64,000 bases of DNA from Glutamicibacter soli (GCF_003309065.1 NZ_POAF01000009.1:17883-81882), one strand, 5' to 3'; shown: positions 1 through 11,627, counted from the first letter of the stretch. The notes: generated by a model from the letters alone, not told the origin. Program-made: numbers and translations.

Positions 1-441
1 GAGGATGCGGGCCAGCAGGCGGCCGATGCGGCCGAAGCCGTACAGGACCACGTCGGTTGGCTCTGCGTCGGTGGCGCCGGCCTGGCCGACCTTGGCGCCC
101 AGCTCAGCGGAGACGAATTCGGTCAGGTCGGCGGAGCCGGACTCGACGAACTTCTTGTTCAGGCGGCCGAGGTCGACGGAAACCGAACCAACGTTCAGGG
201 TTTCAATGACATCGAGAATTGCCTTGGTGGCATTCAGGTCCAGCTCTTCACCGTCGATGCGGCGCACCACGCGGTGGGCCTTGATGATATCGATGGCGGA
301 CTGGTTGATCAGCTTGCGGCCGTAGATGGAGGTCACCACATTGTTCTTGCGGTAGAGACGTCCGATCAGTGGAATCATGGCCTCGGCGAGCTCTTCGCGC
401 CCGCTCCATTCTTCCTGGGCAACGACAGACTGCTGGGTCAC
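1..441 (-). CDS. gap: Glyceraldehyde-3-phosphate dehydrogenase, long form (partial, N-terminal part)
   Basis: Glycolytic/gluconeogenic enzyme that oxidises glyceraldehyde 3-phosphate with NAD(P). Only the first 147 codons are in the window; the rest lies to the left. An N-terminal extension of about 130 residues precedes the Rossmann motif YGFGRIGRLLARIL at the window edge. That matches the roughly 480-residue actinobacterial GAPDH (GapB-like) rather than the 335-residue classical form, where the motif is at the extreme N-terminus. The GTG start is chosen because an AAGGA box lies about 7 bases upstream. The catalytic Cys is outside the window, so the coenzyme and direction preference cannot be judged. 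Confidence 0.85.
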   Translation of the reverse strand, partial: MTQQSVVAQEEWSGREELAEAMIPLIGRLYRKNNVVTSIYGRKLINQSAIDIIKAHRVVRRIDGEELDLNATKAILDVIETLNVGSVSVDLGRLNKKFVESGSADLTEFVSAELGAKVGQAGATDAEPTDVVLYGFGRIGRLLARIL

Positions 442-628
442 AGAGAATCCTTCCAAATCAGCCGGCTTGCAGATCCATAAAGCCGGTTGGCACCGAGAGA
501 AGCACCATTGCTTTTGCGGTGGTGCGGGGTAACAGGATCATCCCCGCAAGTACGTTTTCCATTCTAGTCGGTGCACGGAGTTTCCACAGGCTTGCGCCTG
601 TGAATCATCTCACCGTTCTGGAGTGTGC

Positions 629-987
629 GAATGGGATGGCCGATACGCCGGGTTTTGTCCCGCCGAAGCGGTGACGGTCATCTATCTACGACTGCCGTTG
701 CCGACAGCCTCTAGCGGTCCACCCGACTGCATGGGGCGAACAGCCCTCGTAACGCAGTCTGTCTGACCTTGCTCCGAGTGGGGTTTACCGAGCCATCCCG
801 GTCACCCGGGATGCTGGTGGTCTCTTACACCACCGTTTCACCCTTACCAGGAGAACCTGGCGGTCTATTTTCTGTGGCACTGGCCTGCGGGTTACCCCGA
901 GTGGGCGTTACCCACCACCCTGTTCTGTGGAGCCCGGACGTTCCTCGGGACAATTGCTTGCCACGCGACCGTCTGGCCATCCCATTC
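629..987 (-). ncRNA. rnpB: RNase P RNA (M1 RNA), bacterial class A
   Basis: Catalytic RNA that matures tRNA 5' ends. On the minus strand the conserved core segments are recognisable in order: the 5' CGTCCGGGCTCCACAG block, the GGTAACGCCCA stretch, GGTAAGGGTGAAACGGTG, AGACCACCAGC and the 3' block ending in CGGCGTATCGGCC. The ends are set by a perfect 13-bp P1 helix, GGCCATCCCATTC at 975-987 against GAATGGGATGGCC at 629-641. The exact mature ends may differ by a few bases. No protein-coding reading of this stretch is convincing. It lies between gap and an oxidoreductase gene, both on the same strand. Confidence 0.93.
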
Positions 988-1045
988 ACCACTAGTCTAG
1001 TACCTTTGCGAACAACATCGTGTCCAGTGCCGCCGGCGAACTGGC

Positions 1046-2473
1046 TCACACGGGCTGCGGGTAGAAGTAGTCCTCCAGCAGCCGCAGCCAGATCTCGCTG
1101 ATGGTCGGATAGGCGGGCACCGCGTGCCACAGGCGTTCCATCGGCACCTGCCCGGCGATCGCGATGGTGGCGGCGTGCAGCAGCTCGGCGACGTCCTGGC
1201 CCACGAAGGTCGCGCCGAGGATCACCGAGCGGGCCTTGTCGACGATAAGCGTCGCCCGGCCGGAATACCCGCTGGCATGCAGGCTGGCCCCGGCCACCGA
1301 CCCCAGGTCGTGCTCGATGACCACGATGTCCAGGCCTTGGCTGCGCGCCTGCTTTGCGGTCAGCCCGACGGCTGCGACCTGCGGATCGCTGAACACCACC
1401 CGCGGCACGGCGCCGTGGTCGGCGGTCGCTGCCTGGGCGCCCCAGGGATCGTCGGCCAGCGGTTTCCCGGTGAGCCGGGCGGCGATCGCCCTTCCGGCGG
1501 CGCGGGCCTGGTACTTGCCCTGGTGGGTGAGCAGGGCGCGGGAATTCACGTCGCCCACCGCATACAGCCAATCGGTGCCGGGAACGAGCAGCGTGTCGTC
1601 GACCTCGCGTAGGGCCTCGGGCTGGATGCCGAGTTCCTCCAGGCCCAGATCGGCGGTGTTGGGTTTCCTGCCGGTGGACACCAGCAGTTCCTCGGCCTGC
1701 AGCACGGCGCCGTCCTCCAGCTGGACGCTGACCACGCCGTCGGGGCCGCGGTCCACGCGTGCCGGGGTGGCGCCCTCGCGCACGTCGACACCCCTGGCCT
1801 GCAGCGCCCGGGCCACCAGGTCCCCGGCATGGGGTTCCTCGGAGCCCAGCAGCCGGCCGCGGGCCAGCACCGTGACCTGGGCGCCAAGCGAACCATAGGC
1901 GAAGGCCATTTCGGTTCCCGCCACGCCGCCGCCGATGACGATCAGCCGGGCCGGGACCTGCTGGGCCGAGGTGGCCTCGCGGGTGCCCCAAGGCTCGGCG
2001 TCGGCCAGCCCGTCGATGGGCGGCAGCGCCGGGGCGGAACCGGTGGCCAGCACGACCGCGCGGGCGGTGTAGGCCTGCTCCCCCACCTGGACCGTGCGTT
2101 CCCCTGCCAGCCGGCCGTGGCCGCGCAGCAGCGTGATGCCCGCCGATTCCAGCCACTTGACCTGGCCGTCGTCTTTCCAGCCGCTGGTGAAGGCGTCGCG
2201 CCGGGCCAGCACGGCGGGCGCGTCGAGCGAACCGGTCAGCGCCTGCTGCGCGCCGGGCAGCCGCCGGGCCGCATCCAGCGCCTGGCCGCTGCGCAGCAGC
2301 GCCTTGGAGGGCATGCACGCCCAGTACGAGCATTCGCCGCCGACCAGTTCGGATTCGACGATGGCCGCCGACAGCCCGGCCCTGGCCGCGTAGTCGGCGG
2401 CGTTCTCCCCGGCGGGCCCGGCGCCGATCACTATGAGATCGAAGTCTGCCGCGGTCTTCGCTGGATCCTGCAT
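1046..2473 (-). CDS. FAD-dependent pyridine nucleotide-disulfide oxidoreductase (lipoamide dehydrogenase/mercuric reductase-like)
   Basis: Cytoplasmic flavoprotein of 475 residues. Visible are the FAD motif GAGPAG (about 18-22), a redox-active pair Cys48-x4-Cys53 in GGECSYWACMPSK, and a second Rossmann motif GGGVAGTEMAFAYGS for NAD(P)H near residue 180. A C-terminal dimerisation domain ends in HAVPAYPTISEIWLRLL. In true lipoamide dehydrogenases the last motif is HAHPTLSE, so this is more likely one of the many Lpd-like quinone or disulfide reductases of actinobacteria than the PDH-complex E3. A strong AGGAGGGA box precedes the ATG. The substrate is not known from sequence. Confidence 0.85.
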   Translation of the reverse strand: MQDPAKTAADFDLIVIGAGPAGENAADYAARAGLSAAIVESELVGGECSYWACMPSKALLRSGQALDAARRLPGAQQALTGSLDAPAVLARRDAFTSGWKDDGQVKWLESAGITLLRGHGRLAGERTVQVGEQAYTARAVVLATGSAPALPPIDGLADAEPWGTREATSAQQVPARLIVIGGGVAGTEMAFAYGSLGAQVTVLARGRLLGSEEPHAGDLVARALQARGVDVREGATPARVDRGPDGVVSVQLEDGAVLQAEELLVSTGRKPNTADLGLEELGIQPEALREVDDTLLVPGTDWLYAVGDVNSRALLTHQGKYQARAAGRAIAARLTGKPLADDPWGAQAATADHGAVPRVVFSDPQVAAVGLTAKQARSQGLDIVVIEHDLGSVAGASLHASGYSGRATLIVDKARSVILGATFVGQDVAELLHAATIAIAGQVPMERLWHAVPAYPTISEIWLRLLEDYFYPQPV

Positions 2474-2619
2474 GGTCCCTCCTCGTCCACCGGGCGGCGC
2501 ACCCGCCCCTGGGGCCTCAGCCTAGTGAGCCCGGGGCGTTGGGGATAGGGGCGCAGGCGGATGCCCAGCCGGCGGCTGCTTGGCGGGAAGTCGGCCGTCG
2601 TGGCGATAAGCTGGAGAGC

Positions 2620-3408
2620 GTGCTTATTTTGCTGCCGCCTTCAGAAGGCAAGACCGCCCACGCCGCCGGAACCCCGTTCGAGCTGACGGAGCTCTCGTTC
2701 CCCGAACTGAACGCGGACCGCGAGCTGGTGATTTCGGCGCTGTCGGAGGTTTCCTCGCGCGATGACGCGCTGGAACTGCTCGGGGTCGGGGCCTCGCTGG
2801 CCAACGAGGTCACCCGCAATATCAAGCTGCACACCGAGCCGGCGGCCCGCGCGCACGACATCTACTCAGGGGTCCTGTTCGAGGCCCTGGGTTATGCAAG
2901 CCTGGATGAGGCCTCGCAGCGGCGCGCCGACGCCTCGGTGGTGGTGGTCTCTGCCTTGTGGGGCGCGGTGCGATTCGGCGACCGAATCCCGCCGTACCGG
3001 CTGTCGATGTCGGTCAAGCTCGAGCCGCTGGGCAAGCTGGCCAGCTGGTGGAAAAAGCGCATGAGCGCGGTGCTCGACCAGGCGGCCGAGGGGCAGCTGG
3101 TCGTCGACGCCCGCTCCAGCACCTATGCGGCGGCATACAAGCCTGCCGCCGGGAACACCGTGGCGGTCAACGTCTTCCAGCTGCGCAACGGCAACCCCAA
3201 GGTGGTCTCGCACTTCGCCAAGCACACCCGCGGCGAGGTCGCCCGATTCCTGGTGCAGCAGTCCCAGGCGCCCACCACGGCGCAGGAGCTGCTGGAACTG
3301 GCCTCCACCAAGTGGGAGGCGAGCCTTATCGAGGACAAGAAGGGCACGGCGCTGAACATCCTGCTTCCGGAGGACCACCAGTTCACCACCGTGAACAAGG
3401 TGGCCTGA
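2620..3408 (+). CDS. yaaA: Peroxide stress protein YaaA (UPF0246/DUF328)
   Basis: YaaA family, 262 residues; in E. coli the protein lowers free iron and protects DNA during peroxide stress. The family signature LLPPSEGKT is at the very N-terminus, and later blocks such as DIYSGVLFEALGY and SHFAKHTRGEVARF are typical. The GTG at 2620 is preferred over upstream in-frame starts because family members begin with LILLPPSEGK, and a GGAG box lies just upstream. It stands alone, convergent with the following VOC gene only 7 bases away, so read-through of one into the other is possible. Confidence 0.9.
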   Translation: MLILLPPSEGKTAHAAGTPFELTELSFPELNADRELVISALSEVSSRDDALELLGVGASLANEVTRNIKLHTEPAARAHDIYSGVLFEALGYASLDEASQRRADASVVVVSALWGAVRFGDRIPPYRLSMSVKLEPLGKLASWWKKRMSAVLDQAAEGQLVVDARSSTYAAAYKPAAGNTVAVNVFQLRNGNPKVVSHFAKHTRGEVARFLVQQSQAPTTAQELLELASTKWEASLIEDKKGTALNILLPEDHQFTTVNKVA

Positions 3409-3415
3409 GCGCGGC

Positions 3416-3808
3416 TCAGCTGCCGGGCGCAGAAGCGACCAGCTCGACTTCGAATCCCGCTTCGTCCGCCAGGTAGGCGGCATAGTGCTGCCGCCCGCCG
3501 GCATACGGGTGGCGGTCGGCGAACAACAGGGTGAAGCCGTGGGCCAGCGCGTCGGCGGCCAACGCCTCGACCTGCTGGGGGCTTCCTGCCTGGAAGGCCA
3601 GGTGGTTCAGCCCGGCCCGGGTGCGCTCGTGGGCGCCGGGCACCACGTCGGGCCCGGATTCCAGCACGATGTAGAAATCCCCGTGGCGGTAGCTGACCCC
3701 GGCATTCCAGCGCGATTCCAGCTCGAATCCCAGGTGCAGCAAGAGCCAGCCCAGCGACTTCTCGCTGGTTTCCAGGTCCTGGACCCACAGCTCCAGATGA
3801 TGCAGCAT
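3416..3808 (-). CDS. VOC (glyoxalase/dioxygenase fold) family protein
   Basis: 130 residues with the vicinal-oxygen-chelate pattern: LHHLELWVQDLETSEK at the start, a central GLNHLAFQAGSPQQV, and a C-terminal YAAYLADEAGFEVELVA. Candidate metal ligands are the N-terminal His-x-Glu, the central His and a C-terminal Glu. Members range from glyoxalases to antibiotic-binding proteins, and the substrate cannot be assigned. The gene follows the Nif3 gene on the same strand, 10 bases downstream, so the two are probably co-transcribed. Confidence 0.8.
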   Translation of the reverse strand: MLHHLELWVQDLETSEKSLGWLLLHLGFELESRWNAGVSYRHGDFYIVLESGPDVVPGAHERTRAGLNHLAFQAGSPQQVEALAADALAHGFTLLFADRHPYAGGRQHYAAYLADEAGFEVELVASAPGS

Positions 3809-3818
3809 CGGCGTCCCC

Positions 3819-4769
3819 TTAAGGGGTGAGGATGAAGTCCCAAGGGTCGGAATTGACTTGGGAAACCTCGATCTCGACCTCGTGGCCCAGATCCCGCAGC
3901 ACGTTGCCCAGGGCCTTGGCCGCGGAGGACAGCCACACCCACTCGGAGGCGAAGTGCGAGACGTCGATCAGGTACGGGAAGCCCGACCCGGCGGCTTCGC
4001 GCGCCTCGCTGGCCGGGTGGTGGCGCAGGTCGGCGGTGACGTAGACATCTGCCTGGTGCGAACGCACCGCATCGAACAGCGAATCCCCGGCCCCGGAGCA
4101 CAGCGCGACCTTGCGCACCAGCCCGGTGCGGTCGCCGGCCACGCGGATGCCGCCGGCCACGGCCGGCAGCACGGTGTAGACGCGTTCGGCGAAGTCCTCC
4201 AGCTTCATCGGCTTGTCTAGGAAGCCGACCCGGCCCAGCCCTTCCTCGGGCAGTCCGTCCTTGGATTCGACCAGCGGCACGCAGTCCTTGAGCCCGAAGG
4301 CGTCGGCCAGGGCGTCGTTGACCCCGCCCACGGCGCTGTCGGCATTGGTGTGCGCGGTCAGCAAGGCGGTGCCGGTCTCGATGAGCCGGTGGATCGCCTC
4401 GCCCTTGAAGTTGGTGCCGGCCACCTGGGTGACCCCGCGCAGCAGCAGCGGGTGGTGGGTGATCAGCAGGTCGGCGCCGCGGGCGATCGCGTCCTCGATG
4501 ACGGCGAGGGTCGGGTCCACGGCCAGCACGACCTTGGACACCGGCGCGCCGGTGCGCCCTGCCACCAGTCCGACAGCATCCCAGTCCTCGGCCAGGGACT
4601 GCGGCCAGAGTTCTTCGGCTGCCTCCAGGACGTTGCCCAGGGTCGCAGCGCCGGCGCTGGTGCGCGCCTGCTGGTCCGCCGGCTCCTCGGCAACGGGCTT
4701 GAGCGCAGGAGGCGCCACCGCGGCATCTTGAGGCTGGGGTTCGTGCGAGTTGTTTGCCTTGCTCTGCAT
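3819..4769 (-). CDS. Nif3-like dinuclear metal centre hexameric protein (YbgI/DUF34)
   Basis: 316 residues. The Nif3/YbgI family forms toroidal hexamers with a two-metal site; its cellular role is unsettled (GTP cyclohydrolase I type 2-like annotations are often wrong). Seen here: EDWDAVGLVAGR, ADLLITHHPLLL with the metal-binding HH pair, TAHTNADSAVGGVNDALA, and a C-terminal VTADLRHHPASEAREA plus DVSHFASEW. The first 45 residues are a low-complexity Ala/Pro/Gln extension. The start overlaps the divergent msrA promoter region, 59 bases apart. Confidence 0.88.
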   Translation of the reverse strand: MQSKANNSHEPQPQDAAVAPPALKPVAEEPADQQARTSAGAATLGNVLEAAEELWPQSLAEDWDAVGLVAGRTGAPVSKVVLAVDPTLAVIEDAIARGADLLITHHPLLLRGVTQVAGTNFKGEAIHRLIETGTALLTAHTNADSAVGGVNDALADAFGLKDCVPLVESKDGLPEEGLGRVGFLDKPMKLEDFAERVYTVLPAVAGGIRVAGDRTGLVRKVALCSGAGDSLFDAVRSHQADVYVTADLRHHPASEAREAAGSGFPYLIDVSHFASEWVWLSSAAKALGNVLRDLGHEVEIEVSQVNSDPWDFILTP

Positions 4770-4828
4770 ATGCCAAGCCTACGCGCTGGAACCGGCGATG
4801 GAACAGAATGCAACGCCGCGACGTTGGG

Positions 4829-5428
4829 ATGTGTGTGAGTACTCTGAGCATTCAATCGCCCCATCATTTCACTGCCAGCCTGGACGTCGACGGCAAGCGG
4901 CTGACCACTTTCGTGCTGGCCGGCGGCTGCTTCTGGTGCCTGGACGCCGTGTACCAGCGCACCAAGGGGGTGGCCGCGGTCATCTCGGGCTACATCGGCG
5001 GGCATACCGCGGATCCGGACTACTACCAGGTGTGCACCGGAACCACCGGCCACGCCGAAGGACTCGCGGTGATCTTCGACGAAGACGTGGTGCCCGCAGA
5101 AGTCATCCTGGACATGTTCTTCACCATGCACGATCCGACCACCCTTAACCGCCAGGGCTACGACGTGGGAACCCAGTACCGCTCGGCCATGTTCCCGCTG
5201 GACGCGCAGCAGCGCGCCACCTTCCAGAAGGCCATCGACAAGTACGCGGGCCTATACCCCGATCCGATCGTCACCGCAATGGAAGAGTCGAAAGATTTCT
5301 ACCCGGCCGAGGAAATCCACCAGGATTACTACACGAACAACTCCCGGGCGGGCTATTGCCGGGCCATCATCGACCCAAAGCTCGCAAAAGTCAGGAAATA
5401 TTACGCTCAATGGCTAAACGAGGCCTGA
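4829..5428 (+). CDS. msrA: Peptide-methionine (S)-S-oxide reductase MsrA
   Basis: Repairs oxidised methionine in proteins. The catalytic motif AGGCFWCLDAVYQR is near residue 30, and GYIGGHTADPDYYQVCTGTTGHAE and QYRSAMFPLDAQQ are typical MsrA blocks. Two starts are possible: ATG at 4829 and GTG at 4835; neither has a strong ribosome site, although GGGA at 4826-4829 would suit the GTG. Longer in-frame extensions read into the divergent gene's promoter and are unlikely. The protein ends KYYAQWLNEA, the usual MsrA length of about 200 residues. Confidence 0.92.
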   Translation: MCVSTLSIQSPHHFTASLDVDGKRLTTFVLAGGCFWCLDAVYQRTKGVAAVISGYIGGHTADPDYYQVCTGTTGHAEGLAVIFDEDVVPAEVILDMFFTMHDPTTLNRQGYDVGTQYRSAMFPLDAQQRATFQKAIDKYAGLYPDPIVTAMEESKDFYPAEEIHQDYYTNNSRAGYCRAIIDPKLAKVRKYYAQWLNEA

Positions 5429-5525
5429 GCGCCCAGCCGCCCCACTAGTGTTGGATATGAACCATTCGCGGTCAGCGCACTGCGGAACACGCTTGCAGAC
5501 AAGTCACGTAAGGATTGCATAGAAG

Positions 5526-6461
5526 ATGGCCAAGATCTACAACAATGTCACCGAAGTAGTTGGCGGAACCCCGCTGGTGAAGTTGAACCGCCTGAGCGAA
5601 GGCCTGCCAGGCAACATCGCGGTCAAGCTCGAATTCTACAATCCAGCCAACTCGGTCAAGGACCGCATCGGCGTGGCCATCGTCGACGCCGCCGAGAAGT
5701 CAGGCTCGCTGAAGCCCGGCGGCACCATCGTCGAAGGCACTTCCGGCAACACCGGCATCGCCCTGGCCATGGTCGGCGCGGCCCGTGGCTACAAGGTCAT
5801 CCTGACCATGCCGGAGACCATGTCCACCGAGCGCCGCGTCATGCTGCGCGCCTTCGGCGCCGAGATCGTGCTGACCCCGGGTGCCGACGGCATGCGCGGC
5901 GCGGTCGAGAAGGCCAAGGAAATCGTGGCCACCACCGAGAACGCCATCTGGGCCCAGCAGTTCGCCAACGACGCGAACCCGCAGATCCACTCCGAGACCA
6001 CCGGCCCGGAAATCTGGGAAGATACCGACGGCGCCGTGGACGTGCTGGTCGCAGGCATCGGCACCGGCGGCACCATCACCGGCGCCGGCCGCTACCTGAA
6101 GTCCAAGAAGGCCGACCTGCAGCTGGTCGCCGTGGAGCCGAAGGACTCCCCGATCCTCAACGGCGGCAAGCCGGGCCCGCACAAGATCCAGGGCCTGGGC
6201 GCCAACTTCATCCCCGAGGTGCTGGACACCGAGCTGTACGACGAGGTGCTGGATGCCAGCATCGACGACTCCGTCGCCACCGCCCGCGCGCTGGGAGTGA
6301 AGGAAGGCATCCTCGGCGGCATCTCCGCCGGCGCAGCCGTCTGGGGCGCCCTGCAGGTCGCGGCCCGCGAAGAGAACGCCGGCAAGCTGATCGTGGCGAT
6401 CATCCCCGACTTCGGCGAGCGCTACATCTCCACCCTGCTCTTCGACGACATCCGCGGCTAG
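5526..6461 (+). CDS. cysK: Cysteine synthase A (O-acetylserine sulfhydrylase)
   Basis: PLP enzyme that makes cysteine from O-acetylserine and sulfide. 311 residues with the PLP lysine Lys45 in NPANSVKDRIG, the substrate loop EGTSGNTGIALA, the phosphate-binding glycine loop GIGTGGTITGAG, and the C-terminal SAGAAVWGALQVA. The start is fixed by a TAAGGA box upstream. The next gene downstream is cysE, which supplies the substrate, with a long hairpin between the two. CysE C-termini ending in Ile can bind CysK; the CysE here does end in Ile. Confidence 0.96.
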   Translation: MAKIYNNVTEVVGGTPLVKLNRLSEGLPGNIAVKLEFYNPANSVKDRIGVAIVDAAEKSGSLKPGGTIVEGTSGNTGIALAMVGAARGYKVILTMPETMSTERRVMLRAFGAEIVLTPGADGMRGAVEKAKEIVATTENAIWAQQFANDANPQIHSETTGPEIWEDTDGAVDVLVAGIGTGGTITGAGRYLKSKKADLQLVAVEPKDSPILNGGKPGPHKIQGLGANFIPEVLDTELYDEVLDASIDDSVATARALGVKEGILGGISAGAAVWGALQVAAREENAGKLIVAIIPDFGERYISTLLFDDIRG

Positions 6462-6506
6462 CCTGCCCTGCGCGAGATCTGAAAAGAAGTTCGCCGAAAA
6501 GTGAAT

Positions 6507-6568
6507 AAATCGGCGCGAGCCACCGTTGAACCTTTAAGGGTTCGCAATGGTGCGGCTCGCGCCGATTT
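6507..6568. terminator. Long inverted repeat between cysK and cysE
   Basis: Arms AAATCGGCGCGAGCC (6507-6521) and GGCTCGCGCCGATTT (6554-6568) are perfect complements. The inner sequence continues pairing imperfectly (ACCGTTG with CAATGGT). The A-run and T-run at the ends suit a two-way intrinsic terminator. Because cysE follows on the same strand, it may instead work as an attenuator that lowers cysE relative to cysK. Confidence 0.7.
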
Positions 6569-6624
6569 GCTGTGTGACATCTGTATTTCCGTCACGAAAA
6601 CGACCAACCACTAAGGTAGAGTTC

Positions 6625-7209
6625 ATGAGTTTCTTCTCCCGGCTACGTGAAGACCTGGCCACCGCCCGATCCCATGATCCGGCCGCGCGCAGCGACGTGG
6701 AAAACTTCTTCGTGTATTCCGGCCTGCATGCGATCTGGATGCACCGGCTTGCCCACCGCATGTGGCAGAACCCCGCGCTGCGTTGGCCAGCGCGCCTGCT
6801 CTCGCAGGCGAACCGCGCGATCACCGGCATCGAGATCCACCCGGGCGCGACCATCGGCCGCCGCTTCTTCATCGACCACGGCATGGGCATCGTCATCGGC
6901 GAGACCGCCGAGGTGGGCGACGACGTAATGCTGTACCACGGGGTGACCTTGGGCGGCCGTTCGCTGGCCAAGGTCAAGCGCCACCCGACCATCGAGGACC
7001 GCGTGGTCATCGGCGCCGGCGCCAAGGTGCTGGGCCCGATCACCATCGGCGCTGATTCGGCCATCGGCGCGAACGCCGTGGTGGTCAAGGACGCGCCGGC
7101 CGGTTCCATCGTGACCGGCATCCCCGCGCAGAACCGCCCGCGCACCCCCGAGCAGCGCCAGCCGGCCGTCGATCCGGCCGAGTACATCGATCCGGCCATG
7201 TGGATCTAG
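6625..7209 (+). CDS. cysE: Serine O-acetyltransferase CysE
   Basis: Acetylates serine with acetyl-CoA, the step before CysK. 194 residues: an N-terminal helical part ([16 protein letters not shown]) followed by a left-handed beta-helix of hexapeptide repeats ([31 protein letters not shown]). It includes catalytic-type His residues in [10 protein letters not shown] and YHGVTLGG. The C-terminus ends in MWI, compatible with docking into CysK. The ATG at 6625 follows AAGGTAGA; upstream in-frame codons lie in the hairpin and are not used. Short CysE of this size is usual in actinobacteria. Confidence 0.95.
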   Translation: MSFFSRLREDLATARSHDPAARSDVENFFVYSGLHAIWMHRLAHRMWQNPALRWPARLLSQANRAITGIEIHPGATIGRRFFIDHGMGIVIGETAEVGDDVMLYHGVTLGGRSLAKVKRHPTIEDRVVIGAGAKVLGPITIGADSAIGANAVVVKDAPAGSIVTGIPAQNRPRTPEQRQPAVDPAEYIDPAMWI

Positions 7210-7229
7210 CCTGGGGCAGCGCCACGGCA

Positions 7230-7278
7230 CCAACGGCACAGCGCCGGTACCCAGTGGGTACCGGCGCTGTGCCGTTGG
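7230..7278. terminator. Two-way terminator between cysE and the symporter gene
   Basis: A perfect 23-bp stem (7230-7252 against 7256-7278) with an AGT loop, centred on GGTACCC-AGT-GGGTACC, lies between the convergent stops at 7209 and 7289. There is no long T-run, but stem strength and position fit termination for both genes. Confidence 0.8.
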
Positions 7279-7288
7279 CGCTGGTGGA

Positions 7289-8569
7289 CTACTCGCCGAG
7301 CAGGTGCGAAGGCTTCTGGCCTTCAAGCAGCTCCACCGACTCGTCGGACGGATCCTGCGCCTGGACGCCGAGCTTGCCGCGGGTCAGCTTGTTCATGATC
7401 ATCGCGATCGCGCCGTCGCCGGTCACGTTGGTCGCGGTGCCGAAGGAGTCCAGCGCGATGTAGGCGGCAAACATCAGGCCGACCTCGACCTCGCCGAAGC
7501 CCAGCATCTGCTGCAGCAGGCCGGCTGCCGCGGCGATCGCGCCGCCGGGGACACCCGGGGCGGCGATCATCATGACGCCGAGCATCAGGATGAACGGCAG
7601 GTAGGAGCCGAAGGACACATCGCCGCCGGTGAGCAGCAGCACGGCGATGGAGAAGCAGGTGATCTTCACCATCGAGCCGGACAGGTGGATGGTGGCGCAC
7701 AGCGGCACCACGAAGCCTGCCACGGCGTCGGCGACCTTGTTCTTCTTGGTGGAGGCGAGGGTCACCGGGATGGTGGCGGCGGAGGACGAGGTGCCCAGCG
7801 CGGTGAAGTAGGCGTCGCGCATGTTCCACAGCGCCTTGAACGGGTTCTGCTTGTTCATCGACCCGGCGATGGTGTACTGCAGCAGCAGCACCACCAGGGT
7901 CAGCGCGAAGGAGACCACGGCGACCAGCAGGAACTTCTGGATCACCACGACGGCCGAGCCGCTGGCCGAGAGGTCAAGGAAGATGCCGAAGATGAACAGC
8001 GGCAGGGCCGGCACGATGATGCGGCGGATGACGCCCTCGATGATCGCGCGGAATTCAACCACGCCGCGGAAGAGCACCTTGGAGTGGAAGGAGGTGATGC
8101 CCACGCCCACCATGAAGGCCAGCACCAGCGCGGTCATCACGCCGAAAACCGGCTCCAGGACGATGGCGGTGGCCGAGTCGGAGGCCGAGGCGGTCAGCGT
8201 CACGAAGGGTTCGAAGCCCGAGCCCTCGCCCTCAGTGATGGCTTCCACGCCGCCTCCGGCCAGCGGGCCGCTGAACAGCCAGATGCTGGTGAAGTAGGCC
8301 AGCAGGCCGGCGGCGAAGGTCGAGCCGTAGGCCACGACCGCGGTGAGGCCAAGCCACTTGCCGGCGCCCTTGCCGAGCTCCGCGATGGCCGGGGCGACCA
8401 GGCCGAAGATGATCAGGGGCACCACGAAGCCCAGGATGCCGGAGAAGATCGAGTTGTAGGTGAGGAAGGTGCTACCAAGCCAGAGCGGCATGACCGGCCC
8501 GAGCAGAATGCCCGCCACGATGGCCAGGACAATCCAGCCAAGCAGCGGTATCGATTTCAGCAGCTTCAT
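7289..8569 (-). CDS. Dicarboxylate/amino acid:cation symporter (DAACS family)
   Basis: 426-residue integral membrane protein that uses Na+ or H+ gradients to import dicarboxylates or acidic/neutral amino acids. About eight hydrophobic helices and the re-entrant serine-rich hairpin ALGTSSSAATIPVTLAS mark the family. PLCATIHLSGSMVKITC and GVPGGAIAAAAGLL are the conserved helix-7/8 blocks. A long run of codons in front of the chosen ATG is rejected because members begin close to KSIPLLGWIVLAIVAGILLG and a GGAA box precedes this ATG. SstT, GltP and DctA cannot be told apart by eye. Confidence 0.9.
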   Translation of the reverse strand: MKLLKSIPLLGWIVLAIVAGILLGPVMPLWLGSTFLTYNSIFSGILGFVVPLIIFGLVAPAIAELGKGAGKWLGLTAVVAYGSTFAAGLLAYFTSIWLFSGPLAGGGVEAITEGEGSGFEPFVTLTASASDSATAIVLEPVFGVMTALVLAFMVGVGITSFHSKVLFRGVVEFRAIIEGVIRRIIVPALPLFIFGIFLDLSASGSAVVVIQKFLLVAVVSFALTLVVLLLQYTIAGSMNKQNPFKALWNMRDAYFTALGTSSSAATIPVTLASTKKNKVADAVAGFVVPLCATIHLSGSMVKITCFSIAVLLLTGGDVSFGSYLPFILMLGVMMIAAPGVPGGAIAAAAGLLQQMLGFGEVEVGLMFAAYIALDSFGTATNVTGDGAIAMIMNKLTRGKLGVQAQDPSDESVELLEGQKPSHLLGE

Positions 8570-8708
8570 GAGGTTCCTTTGGGGTGAGAGGTCAAAGCGA
8601 TGCGATGCGCCCGCGGATTGTGTCGCAGCGCACCAAACAATGATAGAGGGTGGCCGGGGCGCACCGAAATTTCCCCGCGCGGGTCCGGTGTTAAGTAGGC
8701 TGGTTTCC

Positions 8709-10969
<2,261 letters not shown>

Positions 10970-10970
<1 letters not shown>

Positions 10971-11497
10971 TGGTGCCATTCACGCTGCGCGCTGCGGGCC
11001 CGGCGGATGCACGGGAACTGACCCGGGTGCAGGTGCTCTGCTGGAAGCAGACCTATTCGGCCATGCTGCCGGCGAGCTTCTTCACCCCGGAGCACGAGGC
11101 TTCCCGGCTGGCCCAGTGGCGCCGGGTGCTGGCCGATCCGGCCTGCCAGGTAGCGCTCGCCGAGGGATCGGACGGCGGCCTGCTGGGATTCGCGATGGCC
11201 GCCAAGCCCTTCGGCGAGGCGGCGGCCGGCCTTCCGGTGGGCCGCCAGCTCTACAGCCTCTACGTGCTGGCCGAGCACCACGGCACGGGGGCGGGCCGGG
11301 CGCTGCTGGTTGCGGTGCTGGGAACTGCGCCGGCCGTGCTGTGGGTGGCGCAGGGCAACGCCCGCGCCATTGCCTTCTACCGGCGCAACGGCTTCGCGCC
11401 GGACGGCACCACGATGACCGACCCTGCGATCCCGGGCATCACCGAGGTGCGGATGCTGAGCGTCGGGCAGCCGCCGCACCCTGGATCCATTTCCTAG
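10970..11497 (+). CDS. GNAT family N-acetyltransferase
   Basis: 175 residues with the GNAT fold: an N-terminal LRAAGPADARELTRVQVLCWKQTY, the acetyl-CoA loop EHHGTGAGRALL (R/Q-x-x-G-x-G/A) and the strand GNARAIAFYRRNGFAPDG. The ATG shares one base with the stop of the UvrA-like gene (TGATG), so translation is coupled. That context suggests a shared resistance or detoxification role, but the acceptor substrate is unknown. Confidence 0.85.
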
Positions 11498-11627
11498 CCC
11501 AGATCGACGTCCAAGGAGGACTCGGAGCTGACCTTGCCGCCGTCCGGGACGGTTCCGGTGATGGTGCAGGTCGGGGCCAAACGGACCCTCCAAACAGCAA
11601 CCCGCAAGGTGCCGTAAACTCAAGCTC

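Noticed and set aside
7304..8587. Long open frame antisense to the DAACS symporter
   Set aside because: Extremely His/Gly/Arg rich, no homology, mirrors a real membrane protein gene.
11498..11627. Minus-strand gene tail ending at 11498
   Set aside because: About 40 coherent codons (ending KVSSESSLDVDLG) but a stop lies just upstream and no family is recognised; too weak to list as a pseudogene.
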